Source of the DNA: JACRCG01 sp964524835
Lineage (GTDB): Bacteria; Desulfobacterota; Desulfuromonadia; Geobacterales; Pseudopelobacteraceae
Reading direction: 5' to 3'
Length of the DNA stretch: 64,000 bases
Assembly: GCA_964524835.1 (NCBI GenBank)
Contig: CAZGEG010000007.1
Location: 1 to 64,000 of the forward strand
Below are positions 56,547-64,000 of the stretch, piece after piece. The translations under genes were made by a program, and so were the position numbers. The notes under the pieces are model-generated. The model was not told the DNA's origin and ran no database searches. It worked only from the letters and a program-made list of their open reading frames with translations. The number at the start of each line of letters is the position of its first letter. Within the stretch, counting starts at the first letter, position 1.

Positions 56547-57563
56547 TTAGAACTGCCGTAAAAAACGGACGTCGTTTTCGAAGAGGAGACGCATGTCGGA
56601 AATGCCGTACTTTAACATCGCGATGCGTTCGATCCCCATTCCGAAGGCAAAGCCGGAGATGTTTTCAGCATCATACTGAACGTGTCGGTACACCTCCGGG
56701 TCAACCATGCCGGCTCCCAGTATTTCGAGCCAGCCGCTGTTCTTACAGACCCTGCACCCCTTGCCGCCACAAATCACACAGGCTATATCAACCTCTGCCG
56801 ATGGCTCCGTAAAGGGGAAATAACTGGGGCGAAGCCTTACGCCGGTCTTTTGTCCGAAAAGCTGATTGGTAAAGACGGTGAGGATACCTTTAAGATCGCC
56901 AAATGTCACCCTGCTGTCAACCATCAATCCTTCGATCTGATGGAACATCGGGGAGTGTGTCGCATCCGAATCGCAGCGATATACGGTACCCGGGGCGATG
57001 ATGCGCACCGGCGGCTTCTGTTTGAGCATGGTACGAATCTGCACCGGTGACGTGTGGGTTCGGAGCAGCATGTCGTTTTCCACGAAGAAGGTATCCTGCA
57101 TATCGCGGGCGGGATGCTCAGGGGGGAAGTTGAGCGCCTCGAAATTGTACCAGTCATGCTCGATTTCGGGCCCTTCCGCAACCGCAAACCCGAGCCCCGC
57201 AAAAATCGAGCAGATCTCTTCAATAACCAGGGAGACCGGATGTTTGGTGCCCTTGAGCGGGTGGCGGCCGGGAAGGGAGGTATCTATCCGCTCTGATTGA
57301 AGCCGGACAGCGATAACCTTTTCCTGGGCGGCACCGATCGCAGTGCCGAGTGCCGATTCGATTGCATCGCGGACGGCGTTGACGAGCTGCCCGACAACCG
57401 GCCGCTCCTCCGCTGACAGGGAACCCAGCCCCTTCATCAGTGCCGTCAGTTCACCTTTACGTCCGAGCAGACTGATGCGTATTTCCTGAAGTTGCTCTAC
57501 CGAGGACGCTGAGGCAATAGCCTGCAGGGCGCCATTTCTCAATTGCTCAAGTTGATCCCGCAT
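56547..57563 (-). CDS. pheS: Phenylalanyl-tRNA synthetase alpha chain
   Basis: 338 aa. Class II synthetase with motif 2 (TSPVQIRTML...RIIAPGTVYRCDSDATHSPMFHQIEGLMVD) and motif 3 (FAFGMGIERIAMLKYGI), N-terminal coiled coil. A cysteine set CVICGGKGCRVC is present, as in some bacterial PheS. Followed by pheT after about 100 bp. Confidence 0.96.
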   Translation of the reverse strand: MRDQLEQLRNGALQAIASASSVEQLQEIRISLLGRKGELTALMKGLGSLSAEERPVVGQLVNAVRDAIESALGTAIGAAQEKVIAVRLQSERIDTSLPGRHPLKGTKHPVSLVIEEICSIFAGLGFAVAEGPEIEHDWYNFEALNFPPEHPARDMQDTFFVENDMLLRTHTSPVQIRTMLKQKPPVRIIAPGTVYRCDSDATHSPMFHQIEGLMVDSRVTFGDLKGILTVFTNQLFGQKTGVRLRPSYFPFTEPSAEVDIACVICGGKGCRVCKNSGWLEILGAGMVDPEVYRHVQYDAENISGFAFGMGIERIAMLKYGISDMRLLFENDVRFLRQF

Positions 57564-57611
57564 AGTTGATTACCTTCGAGACAGATGGAAGTTACAGCGT
57601 GTATGCTGTAC

Positions 57612-57645
57612 AAAAAAGGGAATGGGATCCAGTCCCATTCCCTTT
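57612..57645 (-). terminator. Terminator/attenuator between rplT and pheS
   Basis: AAAGGGAATGGGA / TCCCATTCCCTTT, 13-bp stem, followed by a T-run on the minus strand. It sits right after rplT and may partly separate pheST transcription. Confidence 0.8.
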
Positions 57646-57668
57646 CCTAAAACAAACAGTCAAACAGT

Positions 57669-58022
57669 TTAGATACCGGCCATTGCAAGTGATGCAATCT
57701 GGGCAAATCCATTCGGATCGGAAACGGCAATGTCAGCCAGCACCTTGCGGTCGATCTGGACGTTGGCCTTTTTGAGGCCGAAGATGAACTTGCTGTAAGA
57801 CAAGCCATTGATGCGTGAAGCCGCATTAATACGGACGATCCACAGGCTGCGGAAATCACGTTTTTTGACGCGGCGATCGCGGAAGGCATAATTTAAAGCC
57901 CGGTCCACCGCTTCCGTCGCGCTGCGAAACAGCTTGCTGCGCGCGCCACGATAACCCTTGGCAAGTTTCAATACCTTGTTGCGTCTGCGTCTCGCTTTAA
58001 AACCTCTTTTTACACGTGCCAT
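57669..58022 (-). CDS. rplT: Ribosomal protein bL20
   Basis: 117 aa. MARVKRGFKARRRRNKVLKLAKGYRGARSKLFRSA is the bL20 signature; full length. An early 23S rRNA-binding assembly protein that also represses this operon in other bacteria. Confidence 0.97.
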   Translation of the reverse strand: MARVKRGFKARRRRNKVLKLAKGYRGARSKLFRSATEAVDRALNYAFRDRRVKKRDFRSLWIVRINAASRINGLSYSKFIFGLKKANVQIDRKVLADIAVSDPNGFAQIASLAMAGI

Positions 58023-58126
58023 ACGTCACTACTCCTTCGTTGCTGAATTGGCCAGATCCACAAGGGGAGACAATTTCCTCATGGTTCTTGGCATTATGCA
58101 TTCCTCACATGGTGAAAGAAAACGGA

Positions 58127-58324
58127 TTATTTGTACGGAATCAGGCGGGCGATGTTCTTCTGGTCTACAGCTGCTACCATGGAACCACCGCGAAGATTAC
58201 GCTTACGTTTACGGGTCTTGGGGGTCAGAATATGGCTGGTGAAAGCGCTGCCGCGCTTGATGCGGCCGGATGCTGATTTCTTGAAGCGCTTGGCAGCGCC
58301 GCGGTTTGTTTTAATCTTTGGCAT
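58127..58324 (-). CDS. rpmI: Ribosomal protein bL35
   Basis: 65 aa. MPKIKTNRGAAKRFKKSASGRIKR and the conserved C-terminal region identify bL35. In the usual infC-rpmI-rplT order. Confidence 0.97.
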   Translation of the reverse strand: MPKIKTNRGAAKRFKKSASGRIKRGSAFTSHILTPKTRKRKRNLRGGSMVAAVDQKNIARLIPYK

Positions 58325-58375
58325 GAGAAACTCCTTCTTAGTTATAAGAACTTGACCTATACAGGCACTGTTAGT

Positions 58376-58894
58376 TTACTTTTTCGGTTTTGGCGCAACA
58401 ATCATATACATGTTTCGCCCCTCAACCCGGGGCTGATTTTCAATGACGCACAAGTCCTGCAATTCTTTCGCAACTCTCTCGATTACCGCCCGACCGACAT
58501 CCATATGGGTAATTTCGCGGCCACGGAACACAAGCGTGATTTTTGCCTTATTGCCTTCTTCAAGGAATCGCTTGACGTTGTTAATTTTGAATTCAAGGTC
58601 ATGACTATCCGTCTTCGGCCGCAACTTTACTTCCTTCAGCAGCACATGAACCTGTTTCTTTTTTGCTTCCTGCAGCTTTTTGCTCTGCTGATATTTGAAC
58701 TTGCCATAGTCCATTATTCTGCATACAGGTGGAACAGCCGTTGGTGAAACTTCCACTAGGTCCAACTGCTGCTGTTCGGCCAACTCGAGCGCCTGTGAAA
58801 GGGAAAGAACACCCAGCGCTTCTCCGGTCGCTCCTATGACACGAACTTCAGAAACCCTGATAGCCTGGTTAATATTGACGGTCGGTTTTGCTAT
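58376..58894 (-). CDS. infC: Translation initiation factor IF-3, AUA start
   Basis: 172 aa when read from ATA, which lies 5 nt after GGAGGTG. The N-terminus then reads (I)AKPTVNINQAIRVSEVRVIG, aligned with IF-3 families. The first ATG would drop ~37 essential residues, and the upstream GTG runs into a stop, so the start is a rare AUA. IF-3 discriminates against non-AUG starts, and infC is known to use AUU in E. coli for self-control; AUA here suggests the same autoregulation. Confidence 0.9.
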   Translation of the reverse strand: MAKPTVNINQAIRVSEVRVIGATGEALGVLSLSQALELAEQQQLDLVEVSPTAVPPVCRIMDYGKFKYQQSKKLQEAKKKQVHVLLKEVKLRPKTDSHDLEFKINNVKRFLEEGNKAKITLVFRGREITHMDVGRAVIERVAKELQDLCVIENQPRVEGRNMYMIVAPKPKK

Positions 58895-58944
58895 GGCGAC
58901 ACCTCCTGACAGCAGTTTATTCTTCGCAACTATCTCACTTACAG

Positions 58945-60855
58945 CTATTTATACTCTTTACATTCCCTGGCTACAAAATCTACAAACTCTTCAGGGCTCA
59001 TGGCGGGCAGATTTTTCCCATCACGATAGCGAGGTGTAACCGTACCCTGCTCGACCTCTTTATCCCCGATAACCAGCATATAGGGGATCTTCTGCAGCTG
59101 GGCTTCTCGAATCTTGAAACTCAGCTTTTCATTACGTACGTCACGCTCAACACGTATTCCGGCGTTTCGCAGCTGCCGGTAAACATCCTGGGCATACGGA
59201 ATCTGGCTGTCAGTCACCGTGACTACAATCGCTTGAACCGGAGAAATCCAGAGCGGGAAGCTACCGGCAAAATGTTCAATAAGAACACCGATGAACCGTT
59301 CGATCGAACCGAGGATAACACGATGCACCATGATAGGGCGTTTGCGCTCGCCATCGGATGCAACATATGTCAGATCAAAACGCTCCGGCAGGGTAAAATC
59401 GCACTGGATAGTAGCACACTGCCATCTCCTGTCAAGACAATCGCGCAGCTTTATATCTATTTTAGGCCCGTAAAACGCACCATCACCCTCATTTATCTCG
59501 TAAGGACGGCCGGAATCCTTCAGTGCAGACAATAACGCTTCCGTAGCCTGTTCCCAGTCGGCATCAGATCCGATCGATTTTTCCGGTCGGGTGGAAAGCT
59601 CCATTTCATACTCGAAACCGAAAATGGTCATCACATCGTTGACAAAGGCGATTACACCCTTGATTTCGGCATCCAGCTGTTCTGGTGTACAGAGGATATG
59701 GGCATCATCCTGGGTGAAGCAGCGCACCCGCATCAGGCCGTGAAGCACACCGGCGCGCTCATGGCGATGCACAGTCCCGAGCTCGAAAAAGCGGAGAGGG
59801 AGATCGCGGTAGCTCCGCAGCTGGGACTTGTAGATCATCATGTGAGAGAGGCAGTTCATCGGCTTGATGCCGTAGCTCTGCTCATCCACCTCGGTGAAAT
59901 ACATGTTTTCGCGGTAGTTCTCATAGTGCCCGGAACGCTGCCAGAGTTCGCTCTTGAGAATCTGCGGACCGACGACTATATCGTAATCCCGCTTCAAGTG
60001 TTCCCGGCGTTCGAAATCCTCCAGAACCGTGCGGAGCATGGCACCTTTCGGATGCCAGATCGGAAAACCGGCGCCGACTTCGTCCGAGAACGAAAACAGG
60101 TCCAGCTCCCTGCCGATCTTGCGGTGGTCACGCCTTTTTGCCTCTTCCAAACGGTTCAGGTAAGCTTCCAGCTCCTTCTTGTCGACAAAGGCGGTCCCGT
60201 AAATGCGCTGGAGCATGCGGTTATTTTCGTTGCCGCGCCAGTAGGCACCGGCTATGGAGAGCAGCTTGAATGCCTTGATCTTCGCCGTCGAGGGGAGATG
60301 CGGGCCGCGGCAGAGATCGGCAAACGTTCCCTGGCTGTACACCGAAACACTTTCCACACCGAGATCGTTGATTAATTCGGTTTTATACGGTTCCCCCATG
60401 GCCTCAAACATACTGATCGCATCGGCGCTGGAATATTCGTGCCGTTCAATTTTCTGATCAGCGGCGGCCAGCTGCAGCATCTTTGCTTCAATGCGCTCCA
60501 GATCATCCGGCGTAAACGGCTTGTCCACGTCAAAATCGTAATAGAAGCCGGTTTCTATGGCAGGGCCGATCGTAACCTTGGCCTGGGGGAAAATTTCCTT
60601 GACGGCCTGGGCCATCAGATGCGAGGTTGAATGGCGAATAATTTCAAGCGCTTCAGGACTTTTTTCAGTTACTATTTCAACGCGGTCGCCATCCGTCAGC
60701 CGGGAAGAAAGGTCAACCAGCTGACTGTTGATCTTCCCAGCCAGTGCCGCTTTGGCGAGGCCGGCACCGATTGAGGCTGCCAGATCATAGACGGTGGCGC
60801 CCTCGTGCAGTTCGCGAGAAGAATTGTCCGGAAGTGTAATTGAGATTGTTGCCAT
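58945..60855 (-). CDS. thrS: Threonyl-tRNA synthetase
   Basis: 636 aa. N-terminal TGS domain (MATISITLPDNSSRELHEGATVYDLA), editing domain with the HHxxxH-like HSTSHLMAQAV, class II catalytic core (MLRTVLEDFERREHLKRDYDIVVGPQI, MNCLSHMMIYKSQLRSYRDLPLRF) and C-terminal anticodon-binding domain. Heads the translation operon. Complete. Confidence 0.97.
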   Translation of the reverse strand: MATISITLPDNSSRELHEGATVYDLAASIGAGLAKAALAGKINSQLVDLSSRLTDGDRVEIVTEKSPEALEIIRHSTSHLMAQAVKEIFPQAKVTIGPAIETGFYYDFDVDKPFTPDDLERIEAKMLQLAAADQKIERHEYSSADAISMFEAMGEPYKTELINDLGVESVSVYSQGTFADLCRGPHLPSTAKIKAFKLLSIAGAYWRGNENNRMLQRIYGTAFVDKKELEAYLNRLEEAKRRDHRKIGRELDLFSFSDEVGAGFPIWHPKGAMLRTVLEDFERREHLKRDYDIVVGPQILKSELWQRSGHYENYRENMYFTEVDEQSYGIKPMNCLSHMMIYKSQLRSYRDLPLRFFELGTVHRHERAGVLHGLMRVRCFTQDDAHILCTPEQLDAEIKGVIAFVNDVMTIFGFEYEMELSTRPEKSIGSDADWEQATEALLSALKDSGRPYEINEGDGAFYGPKIDIKLRDCLDRRWQCATIQCDFTLPERFDLTYVASDGERKRPIMVHRVILGSIERFIGVLIEHFAGSFPLWISPVQAIVVTVTDSQIPYAQDVYRQLRNAGIRVERDVRNEKLSFKIREAQLQKIPYMLVIGDKEVEQGTVTPRYRDGKNLPAMSPEEFVDFVARECKEYK

Positions 60856-60880
60856 TAATTATCCCTTTAAAGGGCAAACA

Positions 60881-60906
60881 GAAAAGGCATCGATACATCG
60901 ATGCCT
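60881..60906 (-). terminator. Terminator between tRNA-Val and thrS
   Basis: AGGCATCGATACATCGATGCCT palindromic stem-loop; on the minus strand it is followed by TTTTCTGTTT. Ends the tRNA-Val transcript or acts as thrS leader hairpin. Confidence 0.75.
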
Positions 60907-60938
60907 GCATCCTGCTCGCTTCAACTCCGCTTTATTAA

Positions 60939-61013
60939 TGGTAGGCGCGGGCGGTGTCGAACCGCCGACCTCTACCGTGTCAGGGTAGCGCTCTCCCGCT
61001 GAGCTACGCGCCT
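60939..61013 (-). tRNA. tRNA-Val (GAC)
   Basis: Minus strand: acceptor AGGCGCG / CGCGCCT, discriminator A and encoded CCA; anticodon loop CTGACAC between CTACC and GGTAG gives GAC. 75 nt. Confidence 0.95.
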
Positions 61014-61081
61014 ACATCAAAAAGCTGGAGAGTAATAACAAGTTACGCCGCAGATGTCAAGATGATTTTACGTGCCTGCAT

Positions 61082-62542
61082 TTACTGCCGGACTAACCTG
61101 GCCACGTTTTCTACATGCACCGTCTGCGGAAACATGTCTACCGGCTGAATTTCGCTGCAGAGATACCCCAGTTTGCCCAGAATATCGAGATCGCGCGCCA
61201 GGCTCTGCGGTGAGCAGGATACATAGATGATCGATTTCGGACCGAGGGCGGCGACACTCTCCAGCACCTTCTGATCACACCCTTTACGGGGGGGATTCAA
61301 TACCGTCACATCGACCGACTGGCGCTCAGCCGCCATCTCGTCAAGCAGGTCGGAGACGTCCCCAGCCTCGAAGTGGCAATTCCTGATACCGTTGATCCGT
61401 GCATTCATGCCGGCATCTACCACGGCCTCCTCAACCACTTCGAAACCGATCACGTGCTTTGCTGAGCCGGCCAGGAACAGCGCAATGCCGCCGATGCCGC
61501 AGTACAGATCAAGCACCGTTTCTGAGCCGGTCAAACCGGCCCATTCGCGCACCTTGCTGTATATCAGGTTGGCGCCGCTGTTGTTGACCTGAAAAAAAGA
61601 CCGTGGTGAAATCCTGAAAGCGACATCTCCGATCCGCTCCGTAAGGTACAGCTTCTTTGTCAGGAAATAATCCTTCTGCCCCATAATCACGTTGCCCTCT
61701 GTCGAGTTCACATTCTGGACAACGATTTCAACCTCAGGAACCTGATCCTGTACAAAGCGGCCCAGGTGATGGATTTCGTTGTAGGAGCGCTTGGAGGTAA
61801 CAAAAACCACCATCGCCTTTTTCTCATGGGTCGAGACGCGCACAACCAGATAGCGGAGCAGCCCCATTTTGCTCTGCGGATTATAAACCTGCACCTTCCC
61901 TTTTTTGATCCCCTTCCTGACCGCTTCAACCACCTTGTCAATAAGCGGATGATGGATCGGGCACTGTTCCAGATCGTAGACGTCGTGGCTTGCACGCCGG
62001 TAGATGCCGATAAACGGCTCCGAAAACTTGCCGGCCACCGTCAGTTTAGCCGTCGTGCGGTAATGGATCAGATTATCCGGGGAAAGCAGCGGATGTACCG
62101 TAATCCCCGACAAAGCCGGATATTTGGCCATTTCGGCCAGAATCATGCCCCGCTTCCAGTTTTTCTGTTCGGAATACTTCATGGCAATCAGCGGGCAGCC
62201 AAAACAATCGGCACTTTCGCGACAGGGAGGATTGCTGCTCCGGAGCGGGGAAGGCTGCAGCAACTTCTTCACATGACAGAATGCCGTACCGCCGGCAACG
62301 TGGTCGATTCCGGCAAGCACAACATCACCCGGAAGGGCTCCGCCAACCTTGAGCGTCATGCCATCTTCGCTGCGGGCGGTTCCGTATCCGTCTTCATCCA
62401 GAGAGGCTATGCGCAACTCCAGCACATTTTTACGGGTCAAAGGCACAAAGGGCTTAGGTGCTACGGCAGCTTCAACCTGCTTTCGAGCCGGTTCACGTAC
62501 CGCTTTAGTTTTCGTATGTTCAAAGTGACTGTTTTTCTTCAA
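61082..62542 (-). CDS. rlmD: 23S rRNA (uracil-5)-methyltransferase, RumA/RlmD family
   Basis: 486 aa. N-terminal TRAM domain (LELRIASLDEDGYGTARSEDG), an Fe-S-type cysteine set (CRESADCFGC plus a later C), SAM-binding VLDLYCGIGGIALFLAG, and the catalytic region NPPRKGCDQ and YVSCSPQSLARDL. Uses SAM to form m5U in 23S rRNA. RlmC/RlmCD specificity cannot be separated by eye. A leading basic tail of ~35 residues is longer than usual. Confidence 0.85.
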   Translation of the reverse strand: MKKNSHFEHTKTKAVREPARKQVEAAVAPKPFVPLTRKNVLELRIASLDEDGYGTARSEDGMTLKVGGALPGDVVLAGIDHVAGGTAFCHVKKLLQPSPLRSSNPPCRESADCFGCPLIAMKYSEQKNWKRGMILAEMAKYPALSGITVHPLLSPDNLIHYRTTAKLTVAGKFSEPFIGIYRRASHDVYDLEQCPIHHPLIDKVVEAVRKGIKKGKVQVYNPQSKMGLLRYLVVRVSTHEKKAMVVFVTSKRSYNEIHHLGRFVQDQVPEVEIVVQNVNSTEGNVIMGQKDYFLTKKLYLTERIGDVAFRISPRSFFQVNNSGANLIYSKVREWAGLTGSETVLDLYCGIGGIALFLAGSAKHVIGFEVVEEAVVDAGMNARINGIRNCHFEAGDVSDLLDEMAAERQSVDVTVLNPPRKGCDQKVLESVAALGPKSIIYVSCSPQSLARDLDILGKLGYLCSEIQPVDMFPQTVHVENVARLVRQ

Positions 62543-62557
62543 GGTTTACATTTCCTT

Positions 62558-63151
62558 TTATTGAATCGTTTTCAGATATTCCCGGAACTTGATAAATGCC
62601 CGGGCGCGATGGCTCACACCGTTTTTTTCCGCCAGTTCCAGCTCTGCCATGCTCCGACCAAAACCATCCACCAGAAAAAGCGGATCATAGCCGAAGCCAC
62701 CCTCCCCTCTTGCCTCGGTGAGGATCCGGCCGGTAACCCTGCCGGTGAAAATCTTTTCGGCACCCTCCGGTGTCACAAACGCCAAAGCGCAGATAAATGC
62801 GGCCTGGCGACGGTCATCAGGGACATTTTGACATTCCTCCAGTAGACGCGCGTTATTGGCGGCGTCTCCGGCACCTTCACCAGCATAGCGAGCAGAAAAC
62901 ACACCCGGCCGTCCATCCAGGGCATCAACCACCAGGCCGGAATCATCGGCCAGCGCCGGAAGCCCGGTGAAGAGTGCCGCCTCCCGCGCTTTCTTGAGGG
63001 CATTCTCTTCGAACGTCGCTCCATCCTCAACCGTTTCATGGAACCCAGGGTAGTCGGCAGCAGAGCTGATCTGATCCACCAGACCGGTCAGCAGCGCATT
63101 GATTTCCACAATTTTACCCCGATTGCGGGTCGCCACCACCAAATGCTTCAT
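62558..63151 (-). CDS. rdgB: XTP/dITP diphosphatase
   Basis: 197 aa, HAM1/RdgB family: VVATRNRGKIVEIN, TFEENALKKAREAA, ALADDSGLVVDALDGRPGVFSARYAG, GGFGYDPLFLVDG. Hydrolyses non-canonical purine nucleoside triphosphates to prevent mutation. ATG overlaps the end of rph, the common rph-rdgB pair. Confidence 0.95.
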   Translation of the reverse strand: MKHLVVATRNRGKIVEINALLTGLVDQISSAADYPGFHETVEDGATFEENALKKAREAALFTGLPALADDSGLVVDALDGRPGVFSARYAGEGAGDAANNARLLEECQNVPDDRRQAAFICALAFVTPEGAEKIFTGRVTGRILTEARGEGGFGYDPLFLVDGFGRSMAELELAEKNGVSHRARAFIKFREYLKTIQ

Positions 63152-63864
63152 CCGGCAAGCGCCTCTCGCTGGTATGCGAAGAGCTGCTCGACACCGCCCA
63201 GGGCAAGGTCGCGCATGGAATCCATCTGGGCGCTGGTAAACGGCTCGGCCTCGGCCGTGCCCTGCACCTCCACGAAACGGCCGCTGGAGGTGATGACGAA
63301 ATTCATATCCACCTCTGCAGAAGAGTCTTCCAGGTAATTCAGGTCCAGCAGGGCTTCCCCCCCCACAATGCCGACACTGACCGCCGCGACCGCTTCCTTC
63401 AGCGGGATTACGGAGAGAAGTCCCCTGGTCTTCAGTGTCGCCAGCGCATCAACTAGGGCAACATACGCGCCGGTTATCGAGGCGGTGCGTGTGCCGCCGT
63501 CCGCTTGGATGACATCACAGTCGATATAAATGGAGCGTTCGCCAAGTTTTGCAAGATCCGTCACCGCCCGCAGGGAACGGCCGATCAGACGCTGAATTTC
63601 AAGTGTGCGGCCGGTCTGCTTCCCCTTTGCCGCTTCACGCTGGGAACGGGTATGCGTAGCTCGCGGCAGCATGGCATATTCGGCAGTCACCCACCCGGTA
63701 CCCTTTCCTCGCAGGAAAGGGGGCACCGATTCTTCCACCGAAGCCGTACAAATAACTATTGTATCACCAAACTCTATCAGAACGGAACCCTCGGCATGCC
63801 TGGTAAAGCTGCGGGTAATTTTAATGGGACGTAAAGCGGTGGCACTGCGGCCGTCATTCCTCAT
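63148..63864 (-). CDS. rph: Ribonuclease PH
   Basis: 238 aa, full length. MRNDGRSATALRPIKITRSFTRHAEGSVLIEFGDT, RGKGTGWVTAEYAMLPRATHTR, and the phosphate-binding SLRAVTDLAKLGERSIYIDCDVIQADGGTRTA are RNase PH motifs. A phosphorolytic 3' exonuclease trimming tRNA precursors. Confidence 0.96.
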   Translation of the reverse strand: MRNDGRSATALRPIKITRSFTRHAEGSVLIEFGDTIVICTASVEESVPPFLRGKGTGWVTAEYAMLPRATHTRSQREAAKGKQTGRTLEIQRLIGRSLRAVTDLAKLGERSIYIDCDVIQADGGTRTASITGAYVALVDALATLKTRGLLSVIPLKEAVAAVSVGIVGGEALLDLNYLEDSSAEVDMNFVITSSGRFVEVQGTAEAEPFTSAQMDSMRDLALGGVEQLFAYQREALAG

Positions 63865-63939
63865 ACAGGATACTCCTCAACCTCAAAATAATCAAAAACG
63901 TGGAGTTGTTCATTAACCTGTCGACGGTGGAGAGTCAAA

Positions 63940-63969
63940 TAAAAAGGGAACCTGAAATCAGGTTCCCTT
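63940..63969 (-). terminator. Terminator of an upstream leftward gene
   Basis: AAGGGAACCTGA / TCAGGTTCCCTT, 12-bp stem; T-run on the minus strand (TTTTT). Belongs to a gene right of the window, read leftward. Confidence 0.85.
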
Positions 63970-64000
63970 GTGCAATACTGCCTCATGGGGATGATTTATC

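Noticed and set aside
61766..62845. 359-codon plus-strand frame opposite the RlmD-type gene
   Set aside because: It crosses two well-supported genes and has no recognisable protein features.

Overview
The window looks like a chromosome segment of a Geobacter-like deltaproteobacterium (Geobacteraceae / Desulfuromonadales) interrupted by one large prophage. The host assignment rests on the thrS-infC-rpmI-rplT-pheS-pheT-ihfA-merR cluster and on general sequence character; no database search was run.

Layout. 1-1814 is host: an HU gene, tRNA-Asp(GTC), tRNA-Val(TAC), a terminator and galE. 1815-53247 is the prophage. It is bounded by a perfect 46-bp direct repeat (1815-1860 and 53202-53247) that is the 3' part of a tRNA-Pro(GGG) gene; the intact tRNA lies at the right end. 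53279-64000 is host again, all on the minus strand: MerR regulator, ihfA, pheT, pheS, rplT, rpmI, infC (apparently starting at AUA), thrS, tRNA-Val(GAC), a RumA/RlmD-type 23S methyltransferase, rdgB and rph.

Prophage organisation (about 51.4 kb). The left end carries the integrase next to attL, an ORF6N protein, and a leftward lysogeny operon headed by a CI-type repressor facing two palindromic operators. A rightward early operon follows with a CII-like regulator, many small unknown genes and a small catalytic-domain-only tyrosine recombinase. Next come an accessory cassette zone, a C5 cytosine methyltransferase, a DUF5131 protein and a 1026-residue primase-helicase. Just downstream lies an iteron-like TGGTGCAG array that could be the replication origin. 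After a fourth tyrosine recombinase and a Mor-like activator come an adenine-modification (Mom-like) protein and a ParB-like protein, a second cassette zone, and a RadC / DUF3560 / DUF488 / ParB block. The late region runs in lambda order: terminase, portal-MuF fusion, protease with nested scaffold, gpD, gpE-type capsid, lysis genes (endolysin, overlapping Rz/Rz1), tail tube, G/GT frameshift chaperones, tape measure, gpM, gpL, a K-I-J-type fusion and a beta-helix tailspike. This is a siphovirus plan. A truncated dam gene abuts attR.

Main discovery candidate. The protein at 12899-13909 has the hallmarks of an integron integrase (IntI): R136, K161, H272/R275, H303 and Y312, plus the IntI-specific insert around residues 200-222 (VPDALDRKFP...WGWFWVF). 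Six attC-like sites sit directly after small co-oriented genes in two clusters (10413-12561 and 24174-25071). Each begins TAAC, ends GTTR and folds as an imperfect inverted repeat; in five of six the TAA of TAAC is the stop codon of the cassette gene. The prophage therefore seems to carry a working or recently working integron whose cassettes feed small accessory genes (a radical SAM protein, a ribbon-helix-helix regulator pair with its own promoter, unknowns) into the phage early and middle operons. intI lies downstream of, and in the same orientation as, its cassettes and overlaps the start of a C5 methyltransferase gene, which is atypical. With the integrase, the catalytic-only recombinase and the XerC/D-like enzyme, the prophage encodes four tyrosine recombinases.
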